A stretch of DNA of 64,000 nt. It comes from Rhipicephalus microplus. Its lineage: Eukaryota; Arthropoda; Arachnida; Ixodida; Ixodidae. Made by a program: the position numbers and the translations under genes. The notes beneath the pieces were generated by a model. It was not told the origin of the DNA and did not search any database. It saw nothing but the letters and a program-made list of their open reading frames with translations. Of this stretch, positions 43,859 through 53,113 are shown one piece after another (position 1 is the stretch's first letter; every line of letters starts with the position of its first letter). Location: positions 78,944,987 to 79,008,986 of the forward strand of contig NC_134707.1 in the NCBI RefSeq assembly GCF_043290135.1. Reading direction: 5' to 3'.

Positions 43859-46329
43859 CTACGTCGACGCATGAAACTTATTGCAGCATGCGTGTTTCAA
43901 GCAAAGTGTTACATCGCACTTCACACATGCCCACATTGACCTCATGTGGCAAGGCTGGCACCGCAGCTGTTTTTCTAACTTGTGTGGAAAGTGGCCCGCT
44001 TTATCAAGTACGATATCACGGACAGTCGAAGCTGGCCGTCGGCGGACACTTCGACTACTTGTGCCGAGACGCATATAGTATCTTGTGACAGTGCGTAGAA
44101 ACGCAAGGAGGTCCATAGGCTCACCTGAAACTACTTGGTGAATTTTCCAAGCTTTGACCATGGCCATGTTCAGCATTTGTGTGAATAAAGGCCACCACCA
44201 CTTCTTGCCGCGAATGTGAATTCTGTAGTTGTTTACGGCTTGATCTAAGAGGTCAACCCCTCCCATACTGCAGGTGCAGGTGCTGAATAGTCTTGGTTGT
44301 TGAGTGTTCAGCTTCTCGAATAAAGGCCACCACCACTTCTTGCCGCGAATGTGAATTCTGTAGTTGTTTACGGCTTGATCTAAGGGGTCAACCCCTCCCA
44401 TACTGCAGTTGCAGGTGCTGAATAGTCTTGGTTGTTGAGTGTTCAGCTTCTCGTGGGCTGAAGAAGACCATCGCTTTACATAGCACATTGGTTCAATGCT
44501 GTCGTAGTTGGTTGCCATTGTCACTACGCTACTGTCCTTCCACTTTACAAGGAGAAATTCACCGGCAGGGTCGAAACAATGGCGAAATTGTCCTCTTTGT
44601 TGTTTTGCCATTTCCTTCTTGCTTGGCAGAGTGCACTTCATGTGGCGATTTTCGCGAAGAGTGTCTGTAGCTCTAAATCTCTTATCACAAAGAGTAAGAA
44701 GGAGACTGTGACCAGTAAAAAAATTGTCGAAAAAGACAACATGGTCATTGAGGTTGGAAGTTGCTTCAAGCAGTGAGAGGACAACACGAGAGCCGAGAGG
44801 AATGTTATCTGTGCATGCTGATTTTCCACAGTACGTATCAAAAGCATAACAATAACCATTCGCGCTGCACATTATCCAGTTCTTATAACCAAAACGAATC
44901 GGCTTGCCTCGCATGAATTGCTTGCAAGGATGGTGTCCAAATTATTGGACCATAGAGTCATCCACTGAAAGATTTTGATGAAATATTCCATGCTGCTGAA
45001 ATCTCTCATTCAAAAGGTTCATGAATGAACGAATTTTGAACATACGGTCAGTTGTTTCTCCAATCAAGTTATTGTAGGCTAGGTGCAAGAACCTTTTTAT
45101 CTTAATAAACCTATTTCGGGTCACGCACTTGGTTACATACGGCACATCTACATCTTCGTCGACGCACCAGTAGAGCTTTTGCGTTGGAAGACTATGGTAG
45201 CCAGCGAGCATGAGAATGCCAATGAACTTCTTGTGTTCGTCCAAGTCGAGAGAAAAGCCGTGCTCATTTTTCTGTTTTGCGTAGTTGCCGGTCTGTATAA
45301 TGATGTGAGTGAGAATTTCATTATCAAGGATGGTGCTGAAGATTTGGCTTGGTGAATAACCGGCATAGAGAGCTCTCAACTTGGCCGCGCGCTGTTTCGC
45401 GCCGTCTGTTGAATTCGCCCAGGTATACTCAGGTTTCATCGCCTTCCATTTGATAGCAGGGACTTTTGCCCGCTTCAAGGCTGGCGCACACTCGCCATCT
45501 TCCTCATTTCGATGCCAGAGAACTTCCAGCGTACCTGCGAGAAAAATGCCCGAGTCTTGCTTCTAGAACTTGCAGCACTTCGAATGTGACATCTAAAAAG
45601 CACGTTTTGCTCAAGGAGTGAAGTATTGACAGCGGTAAACGCACGTAAAATAACTTCAGTTGCGCAGCGTAAACAGACGATCTGAATATCTGAAGCACCT
45701 GTAAACGCCTACATTCCGGAGGCCCCACCACACATTCGCCGACACGCATACACGTTGATATGCAAGATAAATTGCAGACGGTCTCCACTTCCAGCGAATC
45801 ATAAACCTCCACCTATGTGTACCTTCACCCCAATCTCCGTGTTTCTGCCCTACTTTGTATTGGAGCACCGTTGCGGTCCTAAAACTACTGCAATTTCTAT
45901 TTAGTGTTTACCAATGCCGAATATTAAGAAAGCGGAGTGCATCAAGAAAGCCATGCGAAAGCCAAGTAAAAACGCCTTGACTGAATTCTGAACGAAAGGA
46001 GAGGCTTGCTGCCAGCTCGTACGAGACGAGCCGAGCACGCACAGTGGGGGTGTGGTCAACGCCAGTGCCGACACAGAAGCACGACATCGTGCGACTAAGA
46101 AATGTTCCGCGAAAAGAAAACAATTTTCCTCACCAGAAACGTTTTTTACTGGAGCAGAACCCATACAGTCGTCGTCACCTTCTTCTTTGTCTGTTTCTTC
46201 CGATGGTTCTGGAGGGATTACGACAACATCCACGTTGTCATCAGCGTTCTGTGCAATGTTTGCCGCAGCCTTGAGTGCCTCTCTGAGACGACAGGACGGT
46301 TTCTTGCCGAAGAAAACATCTGGTTCCAT
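43859..46329 (-). pseudogene. piggyBac transposase, two exons, one stop, duplicated catalytic segment
   Basis: Exon 1 (46329-46134) starts MEPDVFFGKKPSCRLREALK and ends at a GTGAGG donor. Exon 2 (45534-43859) follows a TCGCAG acceptor. The 599-bp intron is phase 1 and splicing gives ...NVSG then TLEVLWHRNEEDG in frame. The DDE core includes NLSVDDSM (first Asp), VVFFDNFFTG (second) and SMGGVDLLDQAVNNYRIHIR (third). A TAA at 44942 replaces a Tyr codon after VDDSMVQ. Residues EKLNTQQ...WWWPLF (45 codons) are tandemly duplicated at 44183-44452. The Cys-rich C-terminus (CHMRSMWACVKCDVTLCLKH) is complete. Confidence 0.9.
44183..44452 (-). repeat. In-frame 135-bp tandem duplication in the transposase
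   Basis: 44452-44318 and 44317-44183 are 135-bp units that differ at only two positions by eye (Asn/Thr in STC-CSMGG and Pro/Leu in GGVD-LDQ). The frame is kept, so the third catalytic Asp motif (GGVD) occurs twice. Confidence 0.9.
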
Positions 46330-46761
46330 GATATTAGATGCCTGGAATAGCGAGAGCCATTGTGCACACACAAAGGCCCGGCGTACTATATATAGTACAG
46401 CAACGTTTACCTAGAGTTAACACAAAGAAAATAAAACCTGTGTAACATTTACAGCAGGGAACGTTTATTCCTTCCCTTCTTGAACTTCTAAAAAAGAAGC
46501 CTTTATGAACAATGAAATACTATAGCCAGGAGAAAAAGTTTACGAAGCGCCTTCCTGAGCATTTGGCGGGAACGAAGTTTGCCGTTATTCGACGCAAGAC
46601 ATATCCTCCGCAGAAAAGTGCAAACGCGTTCTCTTGGTTTCGGGGTGTTGGCTTTCTCCCTGGCGGCAGAATTATGAACTACTGAAAACGAAATATTCAT
46701 TTGCCGTTTTTTGAAAATCAAGAGTAGCTGTACTTTTAAAAGTACAGTGGTCCCTAATGGG

Positions 46762-47222
46762 AACAACGGTTTCAAAGGGATTATTTCCACCCCTTTTCAA
46801 GCCGACGATTTTCAAACCAAGGCATCGTGGCTGCTCTTTGATGTTCTCGCAGAAATGAGATCGGACATTGTACATATGAGATTGCCACTTACATTTTCTG
46901 TTTCATCTTTTCAAGCGGACAGCCCTCCAAGAACTTCATCACTCAAGAGAAGTGAAGGCTCAGTTGACCGGCATTATTTCAAAACCGTCAGGCTCTGTGA
47001 CAGCGCTTATCACATGTGGATTCCGATGTAGTCTGTCGTCACTGTTGTCACATTTCCAGATCTCTTCTAATAGGTGCATTCGAACCCTTCTTTTTGAGGT
47101 CTCCAGGCGTGCCTTCACAACGCTGTTCTGGACAATGCCAGGAATTGTGGACTCGCTTTGCAACCCATGGTGTCAAAAGGAGGGCGGAGGAAAGGAGGGC
47201 GGAGTGGGGAGCAGGTGAATGC
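46762..47222. other. Unrecognised flank
   Basis: This lies between the piggyBac end and the gag relic. A minus-strand open piece (RRVRMHLLEEIWKCDN) has no recognisable family. An imperfect repeat, GGAGGGCGGA, occurs at 47178-47205. Confidence 0.3.
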
Positions 47223-47471
47223 ATGGGTGGAAAATTATACTGAAGGGGCCTGCGTACCTACCAACTGGGCATATGTAAGAGGCGCAGCTACGGGCTGCAT
47301 AGCCGGCACACAAGGAACAGGCGTGGCCGCAGGCTGCTTGTGGGGAGCGAGCAGAACAGCCTGAGCGGACAGCGGCTGCTGCGTTTGACGAGAAGACGGC
47401 GGCTGCTGCGTGAAAGAAATGAAGGACAGTTGCCGAGCAACTTTTTAGTATACAAAGTCTTTAGCAGGGAC
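47223..47471 (-). pseudogene. Gypsy-type gag relic, downstream part (interrupted by the P element)
   Basis: On the minus strand a Gln/Pro-rich frame reads RQLSFISFTQQPPSSRQTQQ then PLSAQAVLLAPHKQPAATPV and PVAAPLTYAQLVGTQAP, the usual linker before the zinc knuckle in tick Gypsy gag proteins. It is the downstream continuation of the gag fragment at 55937-56260. The P element with its 8-bp duplication separates the two. Confidence 0.55.
47464..47471. repeat. P-element target-site duplication, left copy (GCAGGGAC)
   Basis: GCAGGGAC at 47464-47471 is identical to 55929-55936. Eight base pairs is the duplication length made by P elements, and each copy directly abuts a CATGG terminus. Confidence 0.9.
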
Positions 47472-47482
47472 CATGGGGTTAG

Positions 47483-47486
47483 ATAT
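47483..47486. repeat. Gypsy target-site duplication, left copy (ATAT)
   Basis: ATAT directly precedes the 5' LTR and is repeated at 53110-53113 after the 3' LTR. Short, but its position fits the 4-5 bp duplications of Gypsy integrases. Confidence 0.65.
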
Positions 47487-47671
47487 TGCCGCATGAATTC
47501 GCGTGGTTTTCGTGTGGAAGAGGACGAAGAGGTTGGGATTGAGCCGCTTTTTAATGCCGCATGAATTCGCGTGGTTTTCGTGTGGAAGAGGACGAAGAGG
47601 TTGGGTTGGAGCAGTTTTTCTTTTTGTCCTAGCTTGACGAGCAGTTCTGCGGAAGGTTTCCTTGAGTGAGA
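47487..47671 (+). repeat. Gypsy 5' LTR (185 bp)
   Basis: Starts TGCCGCATGAATTC, ends CTTGAGTGAGA. Inside, the first roughly 50 bases (TGCCGCATGAATTCGCGTGG...) recur at 47555, a period of 68, so the LTR carries its own tandem duplication. It is unusually short for Gypsy, and no clear TATA box or AATAAA is visible. Confidence 0.9.
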
Positions 47672-47728
47672 CAAGATTGGTGACAAGATTGGTGGAGCTG
47701 CTGGGTACGACAACTGACGACGCACCCC

Positions 47729-49111
47729 ATGCACAAGAGCCCATCCAGGAGCCGGAACACAAGCCCTGTGCCCGTGGACACGCCAGTTCACAGAACAAGC
47801 CGCCGCCAACGAGGCCTACCACCAGAGACACCGGCACAGCTTATCCATAGAGCGACTATGACTTCGCCTCAAGGCGTCATGGAAACTCCTACGTCGTCGG
47901 CACCAATTTATTGCACTGTCCAGAACCCGCTGATGCCTAGTCCCTTTCACGGAGAGCTGTTTGAGGATGTGGACGACTGGCTGAGCGAGTTCGAACACGT
48001 CGCAGCGATCAACTACTGGGACGAAGCCGCCAAACTCCGCAACGTCTACGCGTGTTTGAAAGACGGCGCCCGAACGTGGTTCATGAACAGAAGTGATGTC
48101 TTGACATCCTGGCGCGAGTTCCAGCATCGCCTCTTGGAGACCTACCGGAGCCCCGACCGCCGCGATCGTGCTGAACGTGCATTGCATTCACGCATCCAGA
48201 TGCCTAATGAGACCGTCACCATGTACGTGGAGGACATGACGCAGCTTTTCAGGCGAGCGGATCCGGCAATGCCAGAAGAAAAAAAGCTACGCTATCTGAT
48301 GCGAGGCGTGAAGGAGCAGCTTTTTGCTGGTCTAGTGCGGAGTCCTCCGAAGAGTGTAGCAGAATTCCTGACCGAAGCCACTACGATGGAGAGGGTACTT
48401 CATCAGCGGTCAGCCCTACTCAACCGGCAAGTGAATTCTGCATCACCTACTGAATTTTCCGCCAGCTTCGGGAGCAACAGCATTGAGTGGATTCGCGAAA
48501 TCGTCCGCTCCGTCGTCCGCGAGGAAATCGCGAAACTACACGGGGCGAGACAGCCGGAGGTAAGCAGCATCACCAATATTATTCGGGACGAGGTCCAGCA
48601 GGTGCTTCACAGCCGTCGCCCTCAACCAACGGTTACAAATCTAGAACCACCTCCTGCGTCCACTGATGTTGGGAACCGCACATATGCCGAAGCTCTGCGC
48701 ACTTCCATGCCGGTCTCAAGCCCTGCAGTCCCAATCCAGACGATGCCGCCAGTTTCAATTCAATCTGCGCATGCTGGTTTGGACATCGACGGTCGCCGTG
48801 CCCCTCCGCGGAAGTCCGATATTTGGCGTACGTCGGATAGAAGACCCCTCTGCTTCCATTGCGGTGAAGCCGGTCACATCTACCGGGAATGTCCATACCG
48901 ACAACTTGGACTGCGCGGTTTCTCTATTCATTCGCCTCGTCCCCTAGTTGGTCAGAGGCCAAGAGAAATTGAGGACTACCTCGCGCAGCAACGTCTGCCT
49001 TTCCCACGGCGTCAATCGCGGTCTCCATCTCCACGACGACCCGCAGCTATTGGACCACGTCTCAGTACGATGGCACGGGGACGTTCCCCAAGCCCTCGTC
49101 GGGAAAACTGA
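47729..49111 (+). CDS. gag: Gypsy Gag polyprotein
   Basis: 460 codons from the ATG at 47729 (MHKSPSRSRNTSPVPV); an inner Met (MTSPQGVMETP) is an alternative start. The capsid-type retrotransposon gag domain spans roughly residues 65-230 (PFHGELFEDVDDWLSEFEHV, LKDGARTWFMN, FQHRLLETYRSPDRR). A single CCHC zinc knuckle CFHCGEAGHIYREC lies near residue 375. The C-terminus is Arg/Ser/Pro-rich (RRQSRSPSPRRP, GRSPSPRREN), likely RNA binding. Gag would assemble cytoplasmic particles that package the RNA. The stop at 49109 overlaps the pol frame (-1). Confidence 0.95.
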   Translation: MHKSPSRSRNTSPVPVDTPVHRTSRRQRGLPPETPAQLIHRATMTSPQGVMETPTSSAPIYCTVQNPLMPSPFHGELFEDVDDWLSEFEHVAAINYWDEAAKLRNVYACLKDGARTWFMNRSDVLTSWREFQHRLLETYRSPDRRDRAERALHSRIQMPNETVTMYVEDMTQLFRRADPAMPEEKKLRYLMRGVKEQLFAGLVRSPPKSVAEFLTEATTMERVLHQRSALLNRQVNSASPTEFSASFGSNSIEWIREIVRSVVREEIAKLHGARQPEVSSITNIIRDEVQQVLHSRRPQPTVTNLEPPPASTDVGNRTYAEALRTSMPVSSPAVPIQTMPPVSIQSAHAGLDIDGRRAPPRKSDIWRTSDRRPLCFHCGEAGHIYRECPYRQLGLRGFSIHSPRPLVGQRPREIEDYLAQQRLPFPRRQSRSPSPRRPAAIGPRLSTMARGRSPSPRREN

Positions 49112-49200
49112 AGGCAGCGACCTTCGGGGGCGAGGTCGCTGGGACTAAAAGTGCGGAAGACCTCCTATCGACGCTTCCACAAAACGCTGCAGACATTGAA

Positions 49201-52200
49201 TTGACGTCTGAGTGCAGTGCGAGAGAAATGCCGGATTGTGCGTCTGAACCCAGTGGCCGAGTCTCACTCGACATTCCCGTGCTGATAGACGGTCTTCAGG
49301 TCAGCGCATTGGTGGACACAGGTGCAGATTATTCTATTATGAGCGGAAAATTGGCAACCAGTCTTAAGAAAGTGATGACACCTTGGAATGGGACGCGTAT
49401 TCGCACTGCTGGAGGCCACGTTATTACTCCATTGGGTCGCTGTACCGCAAGAGTGGAAATACGCGAGTCAACGTTTGTGGTAACCTGCCTCGTACTACGC
49501 GACTGTTCTCGTCAGCTCATCCTTGGAATGGACTTCCTTCGAGAGAATGGCGCGATCATAAATCTCCGCGAGCGAATGGTGACTTTCTCGACGCAACTTG
49601 CAACCGATCGAGGCGCTGATAGCTGTCGTAGACCTGCGCTGCGTGTTGCCGACGAAAGCGTGACGTTGCCTCCCCGAGCGACTGCTTTCGTAGAAGTCAC
49701 CTGTGAAGACCTCCAAGACGGTGACGTGGTCGCCGAGAGCAACGTATCCCTTTTACTGCTTCAAGGTGTGTGTGCAGTGCGAAGCATTCTGCGTGTGCGT
49801 GACGGACGGTCGCAGATACTCGTCACAAATTTTAACTTCGAGCACCGACATCTTTTCCGCGGCACCACCGTGGCCTTCGGAGACCGTGTAGCGGATGTCA
49901 CCGAGTGCTTCGCATCCGAGGAAATGGTTGATGGAGATAAGTTTCTGGACCACATCGACGTCAGTTCGAAGCTTTCGGACGAGAAGAAGGCCGCACTGCA
50001 TACCCTGCTGAAGGAATTTAAATCTTGCTTCGCCTCTTCATCTAGAGTCGGTCAAACACCCCTCATAAAGCACCGAATTATTACCGACGATGATGTTCGC
50101 CCAATCCGCCAGCAACCTTACCGTGTTTCGGCTAAAGAACGCGAGACTATACAGACGCAGGTAAAGGAGATGCTTGACGACGGGGTAATACAACCGTCGA
50201 GCAGCCCGTGGTCCTCGCCAGTCGTTCTAGTAAAGAAGAAAGACGGAACGCTGCGATTCTGTGTTGACTACAGGAAACTCAATAGCGTCACCAAAAAAGA
50301 CGTCTACCCGCTTCCACGGGTTGATGATTCTCTCGACAGGCTACGACACGCGAAGTATTTTTCATCGATAGATTTGAAGAGCGGCTATTGGCAGATAGAG
50401 GTCGATGAGCGAGACAGAGAGAAGACAGCGTTTGTAACTCCCGATGGGCTTTATGAATTCAGAGTTCTTCCTTTCGGCCTCTGTTCGGCTCCCGCAACAT
50501 TCCAGCGAATGATGGATACCGTCCTCGCTGGCTTGAAGTGGCAAAGCTGCCTTGTATACCTTGATGATGTGGTCATCTTTGCCGAGAGTTTCGAAGAACA
50601 TCTGAAGCGTCTAAGAATGGTTCTGGAAGCTATTCGTTCGGCCGAACTCACGCTAAAACCCCAGAAGTGCCATTTCGGCTACGATGAGCTGAAATTTCTG
50701 GGACATGTTGTGAGTGCGGATGGAGTGCGGCCTGACCCAGAAAAAACTGCAGCAGTCGCCACCTTTCCTGTGCCGTCAGACAAAAAAGCGGTACGGCGTT
50801 TTCTCGGCTTGTGTGCTTATTATCGCCGATTCATTACCAACTTCTCGACGATAGCCGAACCGCTCACGCGACTCACCCGAGATGATGTACCGTTTGCCTG
50901 GACTACAGAGCAAGAAGCAGCTTTCACAGAGTTACGGCAGCGAATGCAAGAGGCACCTGTTCTTGCGCATTTTGATGAGGACGCTGATACCGAAGTTCAC
51001 ACGGATGCAAGCAACGTCGGACTTGGCGCTGTCCTTGTACAACGGCACAACGGCGTAGAACATGTCATAGCTTACGCCAGTCGTACTCTCTCTCGAGCCG
51101 AGGCCAACTACTCCACTTCAGAGAAGGAATGCCTCGCAGTCGTGTGGGCAACGGCAAAGTTTCGACCTTACCTCTACGGCCGTCCCTTCAAGGTGGTGAC
51201 CGATCACCATTCGCTGTGTTGGCTGGCCAATCTCCGTGACCCGTCTGGTCGTCTCGCTCGGTGGAGTTTGCGCTTGCAAGAGTTTGACATCATGATTGTG
51301 TATAGGTCTGGGCGCAAGCACGAAGATGCCGACGCACTTTCTCGAGCACCCGTGGGACATCCTGATATGGACTCGGAATATGCTGATGGTTTTCTCGGAG
51401 CCCTCAGTGATTCTGACTTTATGTCTAGACAGAGAGCCGATCAGGAATTGCGCCCTATTATTGATTCCTTAGAAGGCCGAAATTCTCACACTCCTCGGCG
51501 CATCGCTCGCGAATTGTCATCCTTTTGTCTAAGGAGGGGCATTCTTTACAAGAAAAATGCTCGAGGTAGCAACAAAGCCTTCCTCCTCGTTGTACCAGCC
51601 GACATGCGGGATGACATCCTCCTCGCGTGCCATGACGAGCCCACGTCGGGACACTTGGGCTACTCGCGGACTCTCGCCAGAGTGCGCCAGCAGTACTATT
51701 GGCCACGACTTTCGACCAGTGTACACCGCTACGTGCAAGGCTGCCGCGAGTGCCAGCGTCGCAAGACGCCACCCGTGAAACCTGCGGGCCTTCTCCACCC
51801 TATTACACCACCACGGACACCTTTCGACCTCGTGGGAATGGACCTTCTAGGACCCTTCCCTTTGTCGGCCACTGGTAACAAATGGATTATAGTGGCAACC
51901 GATTACTTGACCCGGTATGCTGAGACAAAGGCATTACCCCGCGGCACGGCGTCTGAAGTGGCGAAGTTCTTCGTGCAGCACATCGTCCTCCGGCACGGCG
52001 CGCCGTCATGTGTGATTACGGATAGAGGAACATCATTTACGGCACAAATGCTAGAGGACATTTTCAGACTGAGCTGCACGAGTCACCGAAAAACAACGGC
52101 TTACCACCCACAAAGTAATGGACTGACGGAAAGGCTCAACAAGACCATAGCGGACATGCTGTCAATGTACGTGGACGTGCAGCACAAAACCTGGGACGAT

Positions 52201-52677
52201 ATCCTCCCATACGTCACGTTCGCATACAATACGGCAATGCAGGAAACAACCCGATTTTCACCTTTCCACCTTGTTTATGGACGCAACGTACAAACGATGC
52301 TTGACGCTATGCTGCCGTACGATAATAGCGATGCTCTTTCTCCAGAAGCCGAGCAATACACGCAGTACGCCGAAGAGGCTCGTCAACTGGCTCGCGTGAA
52401 CATCGGTCACCAACAAGACGCAGATGCACGACGTTACAACCTTCGCCGTCGAAACGTCGCATACCACCCGGGTGAACGAGTGTGGGTGTGGACTCCTGTC
52501 CGACGACCAGGCTTGTCTGAAAAGCTTCTGAGCCGTTATTTCGGACCATACAAGGTTATCCGACGTGTGAGTGACCTTACATACGAAGTACTTCCGGACG
52601 GCACAGTGTCGTCACGTCGACAACATCGGCCCGAAACTGTGCATGTCGTACGACTCAAGCCGTACTACACACAATAG
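49201..52677 (+). CDS. pol: Gypsy Pol polyprotein (protease, RT, RNase H, integrase)
   Basis: The frame is open from inside gag (before 49060) and lies -1 to gag, so the true product is probably a Gag-Pol frameshift fusion; the coordinates given start at the first plausible initiation codon (TTG). Domains: aspartic protease ALVDTGADYSIM (about residue 37), RT with CVDYRKLNSVTKKDVYPLPR, SSIDLKSGYWQIEV and VYLDDVVIF (about 452), RNase H VHTDASNVGLGAVL (about 600), integrase zinc HHCC (HDEPTSGHLGY...CRECQRRK, about 810), a DD35E core (GMDLLGPF, VITDRGTSF, GLTERLNK; 35 residues between the last Asp and Glu), and a GPY-type end RYFGPYKVIRRV. No lesion is seen. Confidence 0.95.
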   Translation: MTSECSAREMPDCASEPSGRVSLDIPVLIDGLQVSALVDTGADYSIMSGKLATSLKKVMTPWNGTRIRTAGGHVITPLGRCTARVEIRESTFVVTCLVLRDCSRQLILGMDFLRENGAIINLRERMVTFSTQLATDRGADSCRRPALRVADESVTLPPRATAFVEVTCEDLQDGDVVAESNVSLLLLQGVCAVRSILRVRDGRSQILVTNFNFEHRHLFRGTTVAFGDRVADVTECFASEEMVDGDKFLDHIDVSSKLSDEKKAALHTLLKEFKSCFASSSRVGQTPLIKHRIITDDDVRPIRQQPYRVSAKERETIQTQVKEMLDDGVIQPSSSPWSSPVVLVKKKDGTLRFCVDYRKLNSVTKKDVYPLPRVDDSLDRLRHAKYFSSIDLKSGYWQIEVDERDREKTAFVTPDGLYEFRVLPFGLCSAPATFQRMMDTVLAGLKWQSCLVYLDDVVIFAESFEEHLKRLRMVLEAIRSAELTLKPQKCHFGYDELKFLGHVVSADGVRPDPEKTAAVATFPVPSDKKAVRRFLGLCAYYRRFITNFSTIAEPLTRLTRDDVPFAWTTEQEAAFTELRQRMQEAPVLAHFDEDADTEVHTDASNVGLGAVLVQRHNGVEHVIAYASRTLSRAEANYSTSEKECLAVVWATAKFRPYLYGRPFKVVTDHHSLCWLANLRDPSGRLARWSLRLQEFDIMIVYRSGRKHEDADALSRAPVGHPDMDSEYADGFLGALSDSDFMSRQRADQELRPIIDSLEGRNSHTPRRIARELSSFCLRRGILYKKNARGSNKAFLLVVPADMRDDILLACHDEPTSGHLGYSRTLARVRQQYYWPRLSTSVHRYVQGCRECQRRKTPPVKPAGLLHPITPPRTPFDLVGMDLLGPFPLSATGNKWIIVATDYLTRYAETKALPRGTASEVAKFFVQHIVLRHGAPSCVITDRGTSFTAQMLEDIFRLSCTSHRKTTAYHPQSNGLTERLNKTIADMLSMYVDVQHKTWDDILPYVTFAYNTAMQETTRFSPFHLVYGRNVQTMLDAMLPYDNSDALSPEAEQYTQYAEEARQLARVNIGHQQDADARRYNLRRRNVAYHPGERVWVWTPVRRPGLSEKLLSRYFGPYKVIRRVSDLTYEVLPDGTVSSRRQHRPETVHVVRLKPYYTQ

Positions 52678-52887
52678 TCTCTGTGCTTGCGAGTTACTTC
52701 GCAAACGTGACAGTGATCTCATGTGGTGTTTTTTTTTTTCTTGACTCTTCCACTGGTGCTGTTGTGTTCGCGCATGGTCCAAGTGCTTGTGCGCCCTCTT
52801 TGTTTTCCCTGGCACTCACTTTGTCATTCTCTACGTCAACGCGTGTTCTAATTATGGGTTTTTTTTTTTCTTCTTCTTTTTATTTAG

Positions 52888-52920
52888 AAGCATCGAGTCG
52901 ATGCTTTTTAAAAGGGGGGA
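52888..52920 (+). promoter_or_regulatory. Polypurine tract and adjoining hairpin
   Basis: AAAAGGGGGGA (52910-52920) is the plus-strand primer site just before the 3' LTR (four bases between). Immediately upstream AAGCATCGA-G-TCGATGCTT is a perfect 9-bp stem with a one-base loop. Confidence 0.7.
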
Positions 52921-52924
52921 CTAA

Positions 52925-53109
52925 TGCCGCATGAATTCGCGTGGTTTTCGTGTGGAAGAGGACGAAGAGGTTGGGATTGAGCCGCTTTTTAATGCCGCAT
53001 GAATTCGCGTGGTTTTCGTGTGGAAGAGGACGAAGAGGTTGGGTTGGAGCAGTTTTTCTTTTTGTCCTAGCTTGACGAGCAGTTCTGCGGAAGGTTTCCT
53101 TGAGTGAGA
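52925..53109 (+). repeat. Gypsy 3' LTR (185 bp)
   Basis: The same length as the 5' LTR, and I see no difference from it. Includes the same internal duplication. Followed by ATAT (53110-53113). Confidence 0.95.
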
Positions 53110-53113
53110 ATAT

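Larger units (their letters stand above)
43674..46761 (-). mobile_element. piggyBac DNA transposon, 3.09 kb
   Basis: Perfect 14-bp inverted termini CCCATTAGGGACCA lie at 43674-43687 and, inverted, at 46748-46761. The left end is preceded by TTAA (43670-43673), the piggyBac target; the right flank is AACA, so its TTAA is mutated or lost. Subterminal palindromes lie at each end (GTACTTTTTATAGTAC near 43801; GTACTTTTAAAAGTAC near 46730-46745). The transposase is on the minus strand in two exons. Decay is limited to one stop and one in-frame duplication. Confidence 0.9.
47487..53109 (+). mobile_element. Young Ty3/Gypsy LTR retrotransposon, apparently intact
   Basis: This 5623-bp element has two 185-bp LTRs that show no difference by eye, an open gag (460 codons) and an open pol (at least 1158 codons) carrying all enzymatic domains. 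There is no env. A polypurine tract precedes the 3' LTR, and ATAT flanks both sides. Identical LTRs mean insertion was recent relative to the other elements here. It lies 15 bp inside the left terminal repeat of the P element, in the opposite orientation to that element's gene. Confidence 0.95.

Noticed and set aside
47288..47809. Long minus-strand frame through the Gypsy 5' LTR
   Set aside because: It overlaps the LTR and leader of an intact plus-strand element and changes reading context at the P boundary; only the 47223-47471 gag-like portion has family-like content, in a different frame.
47487..53109. Endogenous retrovirus with env
   Set aside because: The 3' end of pol is followed within about 230 bases by the polypurine tract and LTR, and no envelope-like frame exists. 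It is a two-ORF Gypsy retrotransposon.
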